DNA of 6,327 bases from positions 1 to 6,327 of the forward strand of contig JAZGBC010000060.1 of NCBI GenBank assembly GCA_036444495.1. The letters run 5' to 3'. This DNA is from JAZGBC01 sp036444495 (GTDB lineage Bacteria > Pseudomonadota > Alphaproteobacteria > Kiloniellales > J153). Position 1 is the first letter of the stretch, and every line of letters starts with the position of its first letter. Positions 1 to 5,146 of the stretch are shown here, in pieces. Position numbers and translations under genes: made by a program. The notes below the pieces were generated by a model, which saw nothing but the letters and a program-made list of their open reading frames with translations, was not told the origin of the DNA and ran no database searches.

Positions 1-251
1 CGAACCGCGCGGCCTGCATCGGCTGCGAGGGCAAGTGGGCGATCCACCCGAACCAGATCGAGCTCGCCAACCGGGTCAACAGCCCCTCAGACGAGGAAGT
101 GACCCGGGCCAAGCGCATCATCGAGGCCATGGAGCAGGCCCAGAAGGAAGGCAAGGGCGCGGTCGCGCTCGACGGCCGCCTGATCGACATCGCCTCGATC
201 AAGCAGGCCGAGGTCATGGTGAGCAAGGCCGCGCAGATCGCCGCGGGGTGA
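1..251 (+). CDS. HpcH/HpaI aldolase / citrate lyase family protein (malyl-CoA lyase-like), C-terminal part
   Basis: The gene enters from the left edge; its frame begins at base 3 and 82 residues precede the TGA at 249-251. The fragment contains GCEGKWAIHPNQIELAN, the conserved segment near the C-terminus of CitE/malyl-CoA lyase-type CoA-ester lyases. A helical tail with GAVALDGRLIDIASIKQAEV follows, as in that family. These enzymes cleave or condense acyl-CoA esters such as malyl-CoA to glyoxylate plus acetyl-CoA, using a divalent metal in a TIM barrel. The metal-binding and catalytic residues lie upstream of the window, so the exact substrate cannot be read here; malyl-CoA, beta-methylmalyl-CoA and citramalyl-CoA are all possible. 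The gene converges on the binding-protein gene, with only 27 bp between their stops. A T6 run at 264-269 follows, but I find no convincing stem in front of it. Confidence 0.85.
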   Translation, partial: NRAACIGCEGKWAIHPNQIELANRVNSPSDEEVTRAKRIIEAMEQAQKEGKGAVALDGRLIDIASIKQAEVMVSKAAQIAAG

Positions 252-278
252 GGCGGGGCGGGCTTTTTTACGCCGCGT

Positions 279-1238
279 CTACCTCAACTCCACCGCGTAG
301 CTCTCCACCGCCGGCGTGGTCTTGATCACGCCCTGCTCGATCAGGAACTTCGCGAAGCGTTCGTAGCGGCCGCGGTCGAGTGCGGCGGGCCGGAGCGCGA
401 AGCGCGGCAGGGTGTCGGCCCAGGCGCGGCGGTTCAGTTCGTCGTCCAGGCCCTTCTTGTGCCCGGCGAAGAGCTTCCAGGCATCGTCCGGGTGATTCAC
501 GAGATATTGCACGCCGCGCTCCACCGCGCGCAGGACCTTGGGCAACCGCGGGTCGTCGAGGCTGCCGCTGTTGGCGATCAGGATCAGCTCGTCATAGGGC
601 GGCACGCCCTCCTCCTCGACGAAGAAGGCGCGGCCCTTGCGCCCCTCGATGGCGAGTTGGTTGAGCTCGAAGTTGCGGTAGGCGCCGATCACCGCGTCCA
701 CCTGGCCCGACAAGAGCGCGGGGCTGAGCGAGAAGTTCACGTTGACCAACTTCACGTCGTTTAGCGTGAGCCCGTGGCGCGCCAGCATGGCCGCGAGCAT
801 GGCGTCCTCGAAACCGCCTACGGAAAAGCCCACCGTGCGGCCCTTCAAATCGGCTATGGATTTGATTGGGCTCTCGTCCAGCACCAGGAGCGTGTTGAGC
901 GGCGTGGCGACGAGCGTGCCGACGCGCGCCAGCGGTAACCCCGCCGCGGCCTGCATGTGGATCTGCGGCTGGTAGGAGACGGCGAGCGCGGCCTTGCCCG
1001 CGGCCACCAGCTTGGGTGGGTCGTTGGGGTTGGCGGGCTCGACCAGTTTCACCTCCAGCCCTTCCTCGGCGAAGAAGCCCTTCTCCAGCGCCACGACGAG
1101 CGGCCCGTGGTCCGGGTTGATGAACCAATCGAGCAGGATGGTGAGCGGCTCGGCGCGCGCGGAAAAAGGCGAGAGCGCGACCATAAGGCCGAACAGCAAT
1201 GCGGCGGCGGCGCGCGGCAGGCGTTTCTTGATGGACAT
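279..1238 (-). CDS. thiY: ThiY/NMT1-like periplasmic substrate-binding protein for a thiamine precursor
   Basis: The 319-residue product is the extracytoplasmic solute-binding subunit of an ABC importer of the NMT1/THI5-like (ThiY, SsuA-related) family. Residues 1-29 form a Sec signal peptide: positive MSIKKR, a hydrophobic core AAALLFGLMVAL, and a likely cleavage after SARA. No lipobox cysteine is visible. The mature part begins PLTILLDWFINPDHGPLVVA, the hallmark of hydroxymethylpyrimidine/formylaminopyrimidine binding proteins. It continues with KGFFAEEGLEVKLV (about 53-66), DPPKLVAAGKAALAVSYQPQ (73-92) and SIADLKGRTVGFSVGG (127-142). The ATG at 1238 is chosen because GGAGGT sits 6 nt upstream. 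A TPP riboswitch core in the leader supports a thiamine-precursor role rather than sulfonate or nitrate uptake. No permease or ATPase gene lies downstream on this strand, because the next gene is convergent, so partner subunits must be encoded elsewhere. The exact ligand is inferred. Confidence 0.88.
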   Translation of the reverse strand: MSIKKRLPRAAAALLFGLMVALSPFSARAEPLTILLDWFINPDHGPLVVALEKGFFAEEGLEVKLVEPANPNDPPKLVAAGKAALAVSYQPQIHMQAAAGLPLARVGTLVATPLNTLLVLDESPIKSIADLKGRTVGFSVGGFEDAMLAAMLARHGLTLNDVKLVNVNFSLSPALLSGQVDAVIGAYRNFELNQLAIEGRKGRAFFVEEEGVPPYDELILIANSGSLDDPRLPKVLRAVERGVQYLVNHPDDAWKLFAGHKKGLDDELNRRAWADTLPRFALRPAALDRGRYERFAKFLIEQGVIKTTPAVESYAVELR

Positions 1239-1241
1239 GAG

Positions 1242-1278
1242 CGGACCTCCATGGACAAACCAGACTCGAGGAGATCCG
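1242..1278 (-). promoter_or_regulatory. Shine-Dalgarno of the thiY-like gene with a predicted SD-sequestering helix (riboswitch expression platform)
   Basis: Read on the minus strand, GGAGGT (1250 to 1245) is a strong ribosome binding site 6 nt before the ATG. It lies inside GGAGGTCCG (1250 to 1242), which can pair along 9 positions (one T-G wobble) with CGGATCTCC (1278 to 1270) across a 19-nt loop, hiding the SD. The same GATCTC can instead pair with GAGATC at 1391 to 1386, which overlaps the conserved CTGAGA of the TPP aptamer. This gives a plausible switch: ligand-bound aptamer keeps CTGAGA occupied and the SD hidden, while free RNA releases the SD. The pairings are seen in the sequence; the mechanism is inferred. 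No poly-U terminator is seen in this leader. Confidence 0.5.
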
Positions 1279-1317
1279 GGAGACCGCGGGGACGGCCGTC
1301 GTCGTTTGGCCGGGTTC

Positions 1318-1397
1318 CGTTCCCTGCGCCGGCATTACCCGGATCAGGTTCGAAGGGTCATCACGGAATTCCACCGGAGTTCCGTGATCTCTCAGCG
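1318..1397 (-). promoter_or_regulatory. TPP riboswitch (THI element), conserved 3' two-thirds of the aptamer
   Basis: On the minus strand the order is GCGCTGAGA, a 9-bp P3a hairpin (arms 1388 to 1380 and 1368 to 1360, ATCACGGAA/TTCCGTGAT), ACCCTTCGAACCTGATCC, GGGTAATGCCGGCGCAGGGA, then ACGG. CTGAGA is the pyrimidine-sensing J3/2 segment, ACCC the 3' strand of P2, CCTG/CAGG P4, CCGG/CCGG P5, and the remainder the pyrophosphate-sensing half. This is essentially the consensus. It lies about 80 nt upstream of the thiY-like start on the same strand, so control of that gene by TPP is expected. The 5' strands of P1, P2 and P3, which normally sit directly before CTGAGA, are not adjacent: a 66-bp palindrome starts immediately upstream. 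A candidate displaced 5' half is listed separately. Whether the aptamer still folds is uncertain. Confidence 0.88.
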
Positions 1398-1463
1398 CTA
1401 GTGTGATGGTTCCGAAATTCGGCACATTCAATGTGCCGAGTTTCGGAAGCTGAATCACACTAG
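1398..1463. repeat. 66-bp near-perfect palindrome with CTAG ends (MITE-like)
   Basis: The outer arms CTAGTGTGAT (1398-1407) and ATCACACTAG (1454-1463) are exact inverted repeats. Inside, TTCCGAAA (1410-1417) pairs with TTTCGGAA (1441-1448), and TCGGCACATT (1419-1428) pairs exactly with AATGTGCCGA (1430-1439) around a single-base loop at 1429. The unpaired parts are a T/G mismatch and a short bulge (1408-1409 against 1449-1453). It codes for nothing. The ends can be parsed as C-TA-GTGTGAT...ATCACAC-TA-G, the arrangement expected for a TA-duplicating IS630/Tc1-type miniature element inserted at CTAG. A plain transcriptional hairpin is also possible, but there is no U-tract. It directly abuts the TPP aptamer core. 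Confidence 0.7.
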
Positions 1464-1475
1464 ATTCAAATAATT

Positions 1476-1528
1476 AGTGGCCTGCTTATCTCTGAAGTTC
1501 ATCTTATGAACTTCAGAGGCAGGACACT
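1476..1528. repeat. Long imperfect stem-loop with a perfect 12-bp core
   Basis: TCTGAAGTTCAT (1491-1502) and ATGAACTTCAGA (1506-1517) are exact inverted repeats around a 3-nt loop. Outside them CCTGC (1481-1485) pairs with GCAGG (1519-1523), and AGTG (1476-1479) with CACT (1525-1528), interrupted by small internal loops. If transcribed with the thiY leader it would form a strong hairpin between the candidate 5' and 3' halves of the riboswitch. No T-run follows on either strand, so I do not call it a terminator. It may be an extended riboswitch arm or a second small inserted element. Confidence 0.6.
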
Positions 1529-1545
1529 GGGCTCCCCTCGGAACG
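1528..1545 (-). promoter_or_regulatory. Candidate displaced 5' strand of the TPP riboswitch (P1/P2/P3 5' side)
   Basis: On the minus strand this reads CGTTCCGAGGGGAGCCCA. CGTTCC can pair with GGAACG (1323 to 1318) at the 3' edge of the aptamer as P1, GGGG with ACCC as P2, and AGC with the GCT of GCGCTGAGA as the start of P3. The order and spacing CGTT-GGGGAGCC match the usual 5' part of TPP riboswitches, but it lies about 130 nt from CTGAGA instead of being joined by a short P3. An alternative is that this stretch belongs to a dispersed repeat: the minus strand around it translates as HPERSEGSP, a phrase I recall from shadow reading frames of dispersed repeats in several genomes. The pairing could then be fortuitous. 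Confidence 0.4.
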
Positions 1546-1548
1546 CTC

Positions 1549-1572
1549 GGGATGATGGGCGGGCGCCGGAAA
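1549..1572. repeat. Imperfect direct repeat, upstream copy
   Basis: Bases 1549-1572 (GGGATGATGGGC then GGGCGCCGGAAA) match 1658-1682 with one substitution and one single-base indel over 24-25 positions, 109 bp apart. The downstream copy carries the comD-like start codon; this copy also contains ATG (1551) but leads into no recognisable protein. It may be a relic of a local duplication or insertion. A second, shorter pair (TTGGCAAGCGGGAGC at 1594-1608 and TTTGCAAACGGGAGC at 1633-1647, two mismatches) lies between the copies. Confidence 0.55.
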
Positions 1573-1657
1573 CGAGTCAAGACGCGCCTCCGGTTGGCAA
1601 GCGGGAGCCGGGCGGGTAAGAGGGACCTCGCATTTGCAAACGGGAGCGAGAGGAAAC

Positions 1658-1682
1658 GGGATGACGGGCGAGGCGCCGGAAA
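1658..1682. repeat. Imperfect direct repeat, downstream copy, spanning the comD-like start codon
   Basis: This is the partner of 1549-1572. It starts 3 nt before the ATG of the comD-like gene and covers its first seven codons. Apart from these repeats, and a GAGAGG Shine-Dalgarno-like sequence at about 1648-1653, I see no convincing sigma-70 promoter in 1573-1660. Confidence 0.55.
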
Positions 1683-2188
1683 GCTGGCCGAAGGACATCC
1701 ACGCGGCGCTTAGCGCCGCAGGGGTGCGCCAGGTCGCCTACGTGCCCGATGCGGGCCTGACGCAGATCATCAACCTCTGCGCCGCGGACCGCGCCATGGA
1801 GAGCGTCTTGCTGACCACCGAGGAGGAGGGCGTGGCCCTGCTCGCCGGGGCCTGGCTGGGTGGCCAGCGCGGCGTGCTCATGATGCAAAGCAGCGGCGTG
1901 GGCAACTGCGTCAACCTGTTCTCGCTCGCGCGCGTCTGCCGGTTCCCGTTGCTCCTGCTGGTCACCATGCGCGGCGAGGCGGGCGAGATGAACCCCTGGC
2001 AGGAGCCCATGGGCCGGGCGGTGCCCGAAATTCTGCGCCTGGCCGAAACGCAGGTCTTTCGCGCCGAGGAGGCCGGGGAACTGGGCGAAACCGTGGCCGA
2101 GGCCGCGCGCGCGGCCTTCGAGGGACCGGCCGCCGCCGCGGTGCTCATCGCGCAAAGCCTGATCGGCGTGAAGTCCTTCGATGAGTAG
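1661..2188 (+). CDS. comD: TPP-enzyme alpha subunit, sulfopyruvate decarboxylase ComD-like (pyrimidine-binding domain)
   Basis: The 175-residue product is a free-standing TPP pyrimidine-binding (PYR) domain, as in the alpha subunit of sulfopyruvate decarboxylase and the N-terminal half of phosphonopyruvate decarboxylase. Key segments are AGVRQVAYVPDAGLTQII (about 20-37), TTEEEGVALLAGAWLGGQRG (52-71), MMQSSGVGNCVNLFSLA (74-90) and FPLLLLVTMRGE. E54 occupies the place of the conserved glutamate that activates the TPP aminopyrimidine. ATG 1661 is preferred over an in-frame TTG at 1634 because GAGAGG precedes it by about 7 nt. The beta (PP-domain) subunit follows immediately, so the two should form an alpha/beta enzyme turning a 2-oxo acid into an aldehyde plus CO2 in the cytoplasm. 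Sulfopyruvate to sulfoacetaldehyde is the best family-based guess; phosphonopyruvate or another 3-substituted pyruvate is possible. Confidence 0.8.
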   Translation: MTGEAPESWPKDIHAALSAAGVRQVAYVPDAGLTQIINLCAADRAMESVLLTTEEEGVALLAGAWLGGQRGVLMMQSSGVGNCVNLFSLARVCRFPLLLLVTMRGEAGEMNPWQEPMGRAVPEILRLAETQVFRAEEAGELGETVAEAARAAFEGPAAAAVLIAQSLIGVKSFDE

Positions 2189-2198
2189 GTCATCTATC

Positions 2199-2804
2199 AT
2201 GGACAGCAAGCGCGCCGAGAGCTATCCCCTGCGCCGCCGCGAGGTGGTGGCGCGGCTCCTGGAGGAGCGGGGCAATCTCCTGGTCGTGAGCGGCCTGGGC
2301 GCGTCGAGCTGGGACGTGACGGCGGCGGGCGACTCGCCCCTCACCTTTCCGCTCTGGGGCGCCATGGGCGGGGCGGCCATGATCGGCCTGGGCCTGGCGC
2401 TGGCCCAACCCGAACGCCGGGTGCTGGTCGTCACGGGCGACGGGGAGATGCTCATGGGCCTGGGCTCGCTCGCCGTGATCGGGGTCAAGCAGCCGGCCAA
2501 TCTGGCCATCGCGGTGCTCGACAACGAACGCTACGGCGAGACCGGCATGCAGGCGACCCACACCGCCGGCCCGGTGGACCTGGCGGCCATGGCGGTGGGC
2601 GCCGGCTTTCCGGCGGTGGCGGATGTCTTCGATCAGGCGCAACTGGACGAGGCGCTGCCGCGCCTGCGTGGCGAGTCCGGGCCGGTCCTGGTCAACATCA
2701 AGGTGCGCGCCGAGGAGCTGCCGCTGGCCCTGCCGCCCAAGGACGGGGTCGTGCTCAAGCAGCGCTTTCGCGCCGCCCTGCTCGGCCCGGGAAACCCAGA
2801 CTAG
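2199..2804 (+). CDS. comE: TPP-enzyme beta subunit, sulfopyruvate decarboxylase ComE-like (diphosphate-binding domain)
   Basis: The product carries the TPP diphosphate-binding (PP) domain. The GDG of GDGEMLMGLGSLAVIG (residues 80-82 from this start) begins the Mg/TPP motif, which ends about 27 residues later at AVLDN (N109). LWGAMGGAAMIGLGLALAQP (52-71) is the usual helix before it, and YGETGMQ follows. The family is that of ComE and the C-terminal half of phosphonopyruvate decarboxylase. ATG 2199 has GTAGGT 8 nt upstream. An in-frame ATG at 2181, adding six residues and overlapping the comD-like stop, is equally possible. Either way the two genes are translationally close (10-nt gap or 8-nt overlap), as expected for subunits made in equal amounts. 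An oxidoreductase gene follows after 9 nt. The substrate cannot be fixed from sequence alone. Confidence 0.82.
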   Translation: MDSKRAESYPLRRREVVARLLEERGNLLVVSGLGASSWDVTAAGDSPLTFPLWGAMGGAAMIGLGLALAQPERRVLVVTGDGEMLMGLGSLAVIGVKQPANLAIAVLDNERYGETGMQATHTAGPVDLAAMAVGAGFPAVADVFDQAQLDEALPRLRGESGPVLVNIKVRAEELPLALPPKDGVVLKQRFRAALLGPGNPD

Positions 2805-2813
2805 GCGCGCGCC

Positions 2814-3998
2814 ATGGCGGAGCACTTTGACGTCGCCATCGTGGGCGGGGCGGTCATGGGCAGCGCCGTGGCCTATTTCCTGGCCGCCGATCCCGATTTC
2901 CATGGCTCGGTCGCGGTGATCGAGCGCGACCCCGGCTACGCGAACTGCACCACGGCGCGTTCCTGGGGCGGCGTGCGCCAGCAGTTCTCCACGGCCGAGA
3001 ACATCGAGATGTCGCTCTTCGCCGCGGATTTCTTCAGGCGAGCGGGCGAGCTGCTCGACGTCGGCGGCGAGGCGCCGGTCCTGGACTTCCGCGAGGACGG
3101 ATATCTCCTCCTGGCCAGTCCGGCGGGGCTTCCGATGCTGCAAGCCAACGTGACGTTGCAGCGCGAGTTGGGCGCGCAGACCGAGCTTCTTTTGCCCGCG
3201 GCTCTCGGCTCCCGCTTTCCCTGGCTGAGTGGCGAGGGAATCGCCGCGGGCGCCTTCGGGCCCGCGAACGAGGGCTGGCTCGACCCCAACGCCCTGCTGC
3301 ACGGCTTCCGCCGCAAGGCGCGCGCGCTCGGCGTGAGCTATCTGGAGGACGAGGCCGTCGGCATCGAGACCGCGAAGGGCCGCGTCGAGGCGATCGAGCT
3401 GCGCGGCGGCGGGCGGCTCGCCTGCGGCACCCTGGTCAACGCCGCGGGGCCCCGGGCCGGCGCGCTCGCCGCCTTGGCCGGGGTGGACCTGCCCGTGCGC
3501 CCGCGCAAGCGCACCACCTTCGTCTTCGATTGCCGCGAACGCCTGCCCGTCATGCCGCTCATCTTCGACGTAAGCGGCATCGCCTGCCGGCCCGAGGGCG
3601 CGCAGTTTCTGGCCATCGTCTCGCCGCCCGAAGAGCAGGACCGGGACAGCGACGGCGCGGACATGGAGCCCGACTACGCGCCCTTCGAGGAGGTGATCTG
3701 GCCCACCCTGGCGAAACGCATCCCGGCCTTCGAGGCCATTAAGCTGACCCGCGCCTGGGCCTGTCACTACGACTACAACGCCTTCGACCAGAACGCGATC
3801 CTGGGACCCCACCCGGAGATTTCCAATCTCCTGTTCTGCAACGGCTTCAGCGGCCATGGGTTGCAGCAATCGCCCGCCACCGGGCGCGCCATCGCCGAGC
3901 TGATCGTGCACGGGGAATACCGCAGCCTGGACCTTTCCGCCTTGTCCTACGCCCGCATCCCGGAAAACCGGCCCCTCAAGGAGGCCAACGTGGTCTGA
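2814..3998 (+). CDS. DAO-family FAD-dependent oxidoreductase (FOXRED1/sarcosine oxidase-like)
   Basis: The 394-residue product fits the D-amino-acid oxidase/glycine oxidase superfamily in length and layout. An N-terminal Rossmann strand FDVAIVGGAVMGSAVAYFLA (5-24; GGAVMGS is a variant GxGxxG) is followed by an acidic strand end VIERD (35-39). TTARSWGGVRQQFS (46-59) resembles FOXRED1-like proteins and contacts FAD in this fold. LVNAAGPRAGALA (207-219) is the second FAD-binding strand, and NLLFCNGFSGHGLQQSPATGRAIAELI (338-364) the C-terminal flavin-binding segment, preceded by RAWACHYDYNAFDQNAILG. Such enzymes oxidise an amine or amino acid C-N bond, or a hydroxyacid. It has no signal peptide. 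It starts 9 nt after the comE-like stop, with only a weak SD, suggesting one operon. It could supply the decarboxylase with a 2-oxo acid or consume its product; the substrate is unknown. Confidence 0.85.
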   Translation: MAEHFDVAIVGGAVMGSAVAYFLAADPDFHGSVAVIERDPGYANCTTARSWGGVRQQFSTAENIEMSLFAADFFRRAGELLDVGGEAPVLDFREDGYLLLASPAGLPMLQANVTLQRELGAQTELLLPAALGSRFPWLSGEGIAAGAFGPANEGWLDPNALLHGFRRKARALGVSYLEDEAVGIETAKGRVEAIELRGGGRLACGTLVNAAGPRAGALAALAGVDLPVRPRKRTTFVFDCRERLPVMPLIFDVSGIACRPEGAQFLAIVSPPEEQDRDSDGADMEPDYAPFEEVIWPTLAKRIPAFEAIKLTRAWACHYDYNAFDQNAILGPHPEISNLLFCNGFSGHGLQQSPATGRAIAELIVHGEYRSLDLSALSYARIPENRPLKEANVV

Positions 3999-4013
3999 CG
4001 ACCGGGCGATAAC

Positions 4014-4040
4014 GCCTTATTAATGCCCGATTGTTAAGGC
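4014..4040 (+). terminator. Weak stem-loop after the FAD oxidoreductase gene
   Basis: GCCTTA (4014-4019) pairs with TAAGGC (4035-4040) across a 15-nt loop, 16 nt after the stop of the upstream gene. Only ATTT follows, so it is at best a poor intrinsic terminator. The AT-rich stretch around TTATTAATG could equally hold part of a promoter for accA, but I see no well-spaced -35/-10 pair. It marks the one 126-nt break between the comDE operon and accA. Confidence 0.2.
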
Positions 4041-4124
4041 ATTTCCCGCATCATCCGGCTCCGGCGCGCCGCTCCCGTGCTTAGCCGTCGCCTCGCGCCG
4101 ATGCCTGTGTTAGAGAAAACGCCC

Positions 4125-5078
4125 ATGCACAACTTCCTCGATTTCGAAAAACCGATCGCCGAGCTCGAAGGCAAGATCGAGGAGTTGCGCCACCTGTCCG
4201 ATGAATCCATTAATATCGCCGAGGAGGTGGCCAAGCTGCAAAGCAAGGCCGACCGCCTGCTGCGCCAGAGCTACGCCAAGCTGACGCCCTGGCAGAGGAC
4301 CCAGGTCGCGCGCCACCCCGACCGGCCCCACTTCTCCGATTACCTGACCGGCCTGCTCGAAGAGTTCATGCCGCTGTCCGGCGACCGGCTGTTCGCCGAG
4401 GACCGCGCCATCATCGGTGGCATCGGGCGTTTCCGCGGCTATTCCGTCGTGGTCCTGGGCCAGGAGAAGGGCGCGGATACCACGAGCCGGGTGGAGCACA
4501 ACTTCGGCATGGCGCGGCCCGAGGGCTACCGCAAGGCGCAGCGCCTGATGCGCATGGCGGATCGCTTCAAGCTGCCCATCGTGACGCTGGTGGATACGCC
4601 CGGCGCCTACCCCGGCATGGGGGCGGAGGAGCGCGGCCAGGCCGAGGCCATCGCGCGCTGTATCGAGACCTGTCTGAATCTGCGCGTGCCGCTGGTCTCC
4701 GTGGTCATCGGCGAGGGCGGCTCGGGCGGGGCCATCGCCATCGCCACGGCCAACAGGGTCTTCATGCTGGAGCACGCGGTCTACTCGGTGATCTCGCCCG
4801 AAGGCTGCGCCTCCATACTCTGGCGCAGCAGCGAGCAGTCGAAAGAGGCCGCCGAGGCGCTCAAACTCACGGCGCAAGACCTGCTGAAACTGGGCGTCGT
4901 GGACGAAATACTGCCCGAGCCCCTGGGCGGGGCCCAGCGCGGCAAGCGCGAGGCCATCGAGGCCGTAGGCGACGCCATCGAGCGCAGCCTTCACGAGCTG
5001 CGCAAGTTCGACGGCGCCACGCTGCGCGAGCAGCGGCGCGAGAAGTTCCTGGAGATGGGCCAGAAGGGGCTGGCGTAA
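4125..5078 (+). CDS. accA: Acetyl-CoA carboxylase carboxyltransferase subunit alpha
   Basis: AccA pairs with AccD to form the carboxyltransferase that moves CO2 from carboxybiotin (on AccB) to acetyl-CoA, giving malonyl-CoA for fatty-acid synthesis in the cytoplasm. From ATG 4125 the protein has 317 residues, the usual length, and starts MHNFLDFEKPIAELEGKIEE as family members do. In-frame GTG 4077 and ATG 4101 would add residues atypical of AccA and lack a good SD; 4125 itself has only a weak AGAGAAAA upstream. Landmarks are LTPWQRTQVARHPDRPHF (53-70), EHNFGMARPEGYRKAQRLM (124-142), LVDTPGAYPGMGAEERGQ (155-172), and the glycine-rich crotonase-fold oxyanion segments GEGGSGGA (197-204) and SPEGCASILW (224-233). 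All look intact. It is the only clear housekeeping gene here and is probably transcribed separately from the operon before it. Confidence 0.97.
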   Translation: MHNFLDFEKPIAELEGKIEELRHLSDESINIAEEVAKLQSKADRLLRQSYAKLTPWQRTQVARHPDRPHFSDYLTGLLEEFMPLSGDRLFAEDRAIIGGIGRFRGYSVVVLGQEKGADTTSRVEHNFGMARPEGYRKAQRLMRMADRFKLPIVTLVDTPGAYPGMGAEERGQAEAIARCIETCLNLRVPLVSVVIGEGGSGGAIAIATANRVFMLEHAVYSVISPEGCASILWRSSEQSKEAAEALKLTAQDLLKLGVVDEILPEPLGGAQRGKREAIEAVGDAIERSLHELRKFDGATLREQRREKFLEMGQKGLA

Positions 5079-5146
5079 ATTCCCTGTGCCGGCCGGCCAC
5101 CCGCGCGCTAAAGTCCGGGTGCCATCCGGGAGCACAGCGGAATGCC

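Noticed and set aside
251..270. Intrinsic terminator between the lyase and the thiY-like gene
   Set aside because: A T6 run at 264-269 follows G-rich sequence, but the only stem I can draw (CCGC/GCGG at 241-244 and 253-256) is short and not next to the T-run.
592..1458. A 288-codon minus-strand open frame overlapping the thiY-like gene and running through the riboswitch and palindrome
   Set aside because: It is a frame-shifted reading of the thiY-like gene fused to non-coding leader sequence; the SD and signal peptide support the other frame.
1464..1660. CRISPR array or tandem-repeat locus in the repeat-rich intergenic region
   Set aside because: The repeats are two different inverted repeats and one pair of direct repeats, with no regularly spaced units or spacers.
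2190..3911. A 573-codon open frame on the minus strand opposite the comE-like and FAD oxidoreductase genes
   Set aside because: It is antisense to two genes with clear family motifs, its product is low-complexity and rich in Arg, His, Gln, Ala and Gly, and it has no recognisable domain. Long antisense frames are expected at this GC content.
5098..5121. Terminator between accA and the ACAD gene (CACCCG/CGGGTG stem)
   Set aside because: The stem is only 6 bp with a 12-nt loop and has no following T-run; the neighbouring GCCGGCCGGC is a common GC-rich palindrome.
4110..5135. A 341-codon minus-strand open frame opposite accA
   Set aside because: Its composition is typical of shadow frames, and accA on the plus strand is unmistakable.
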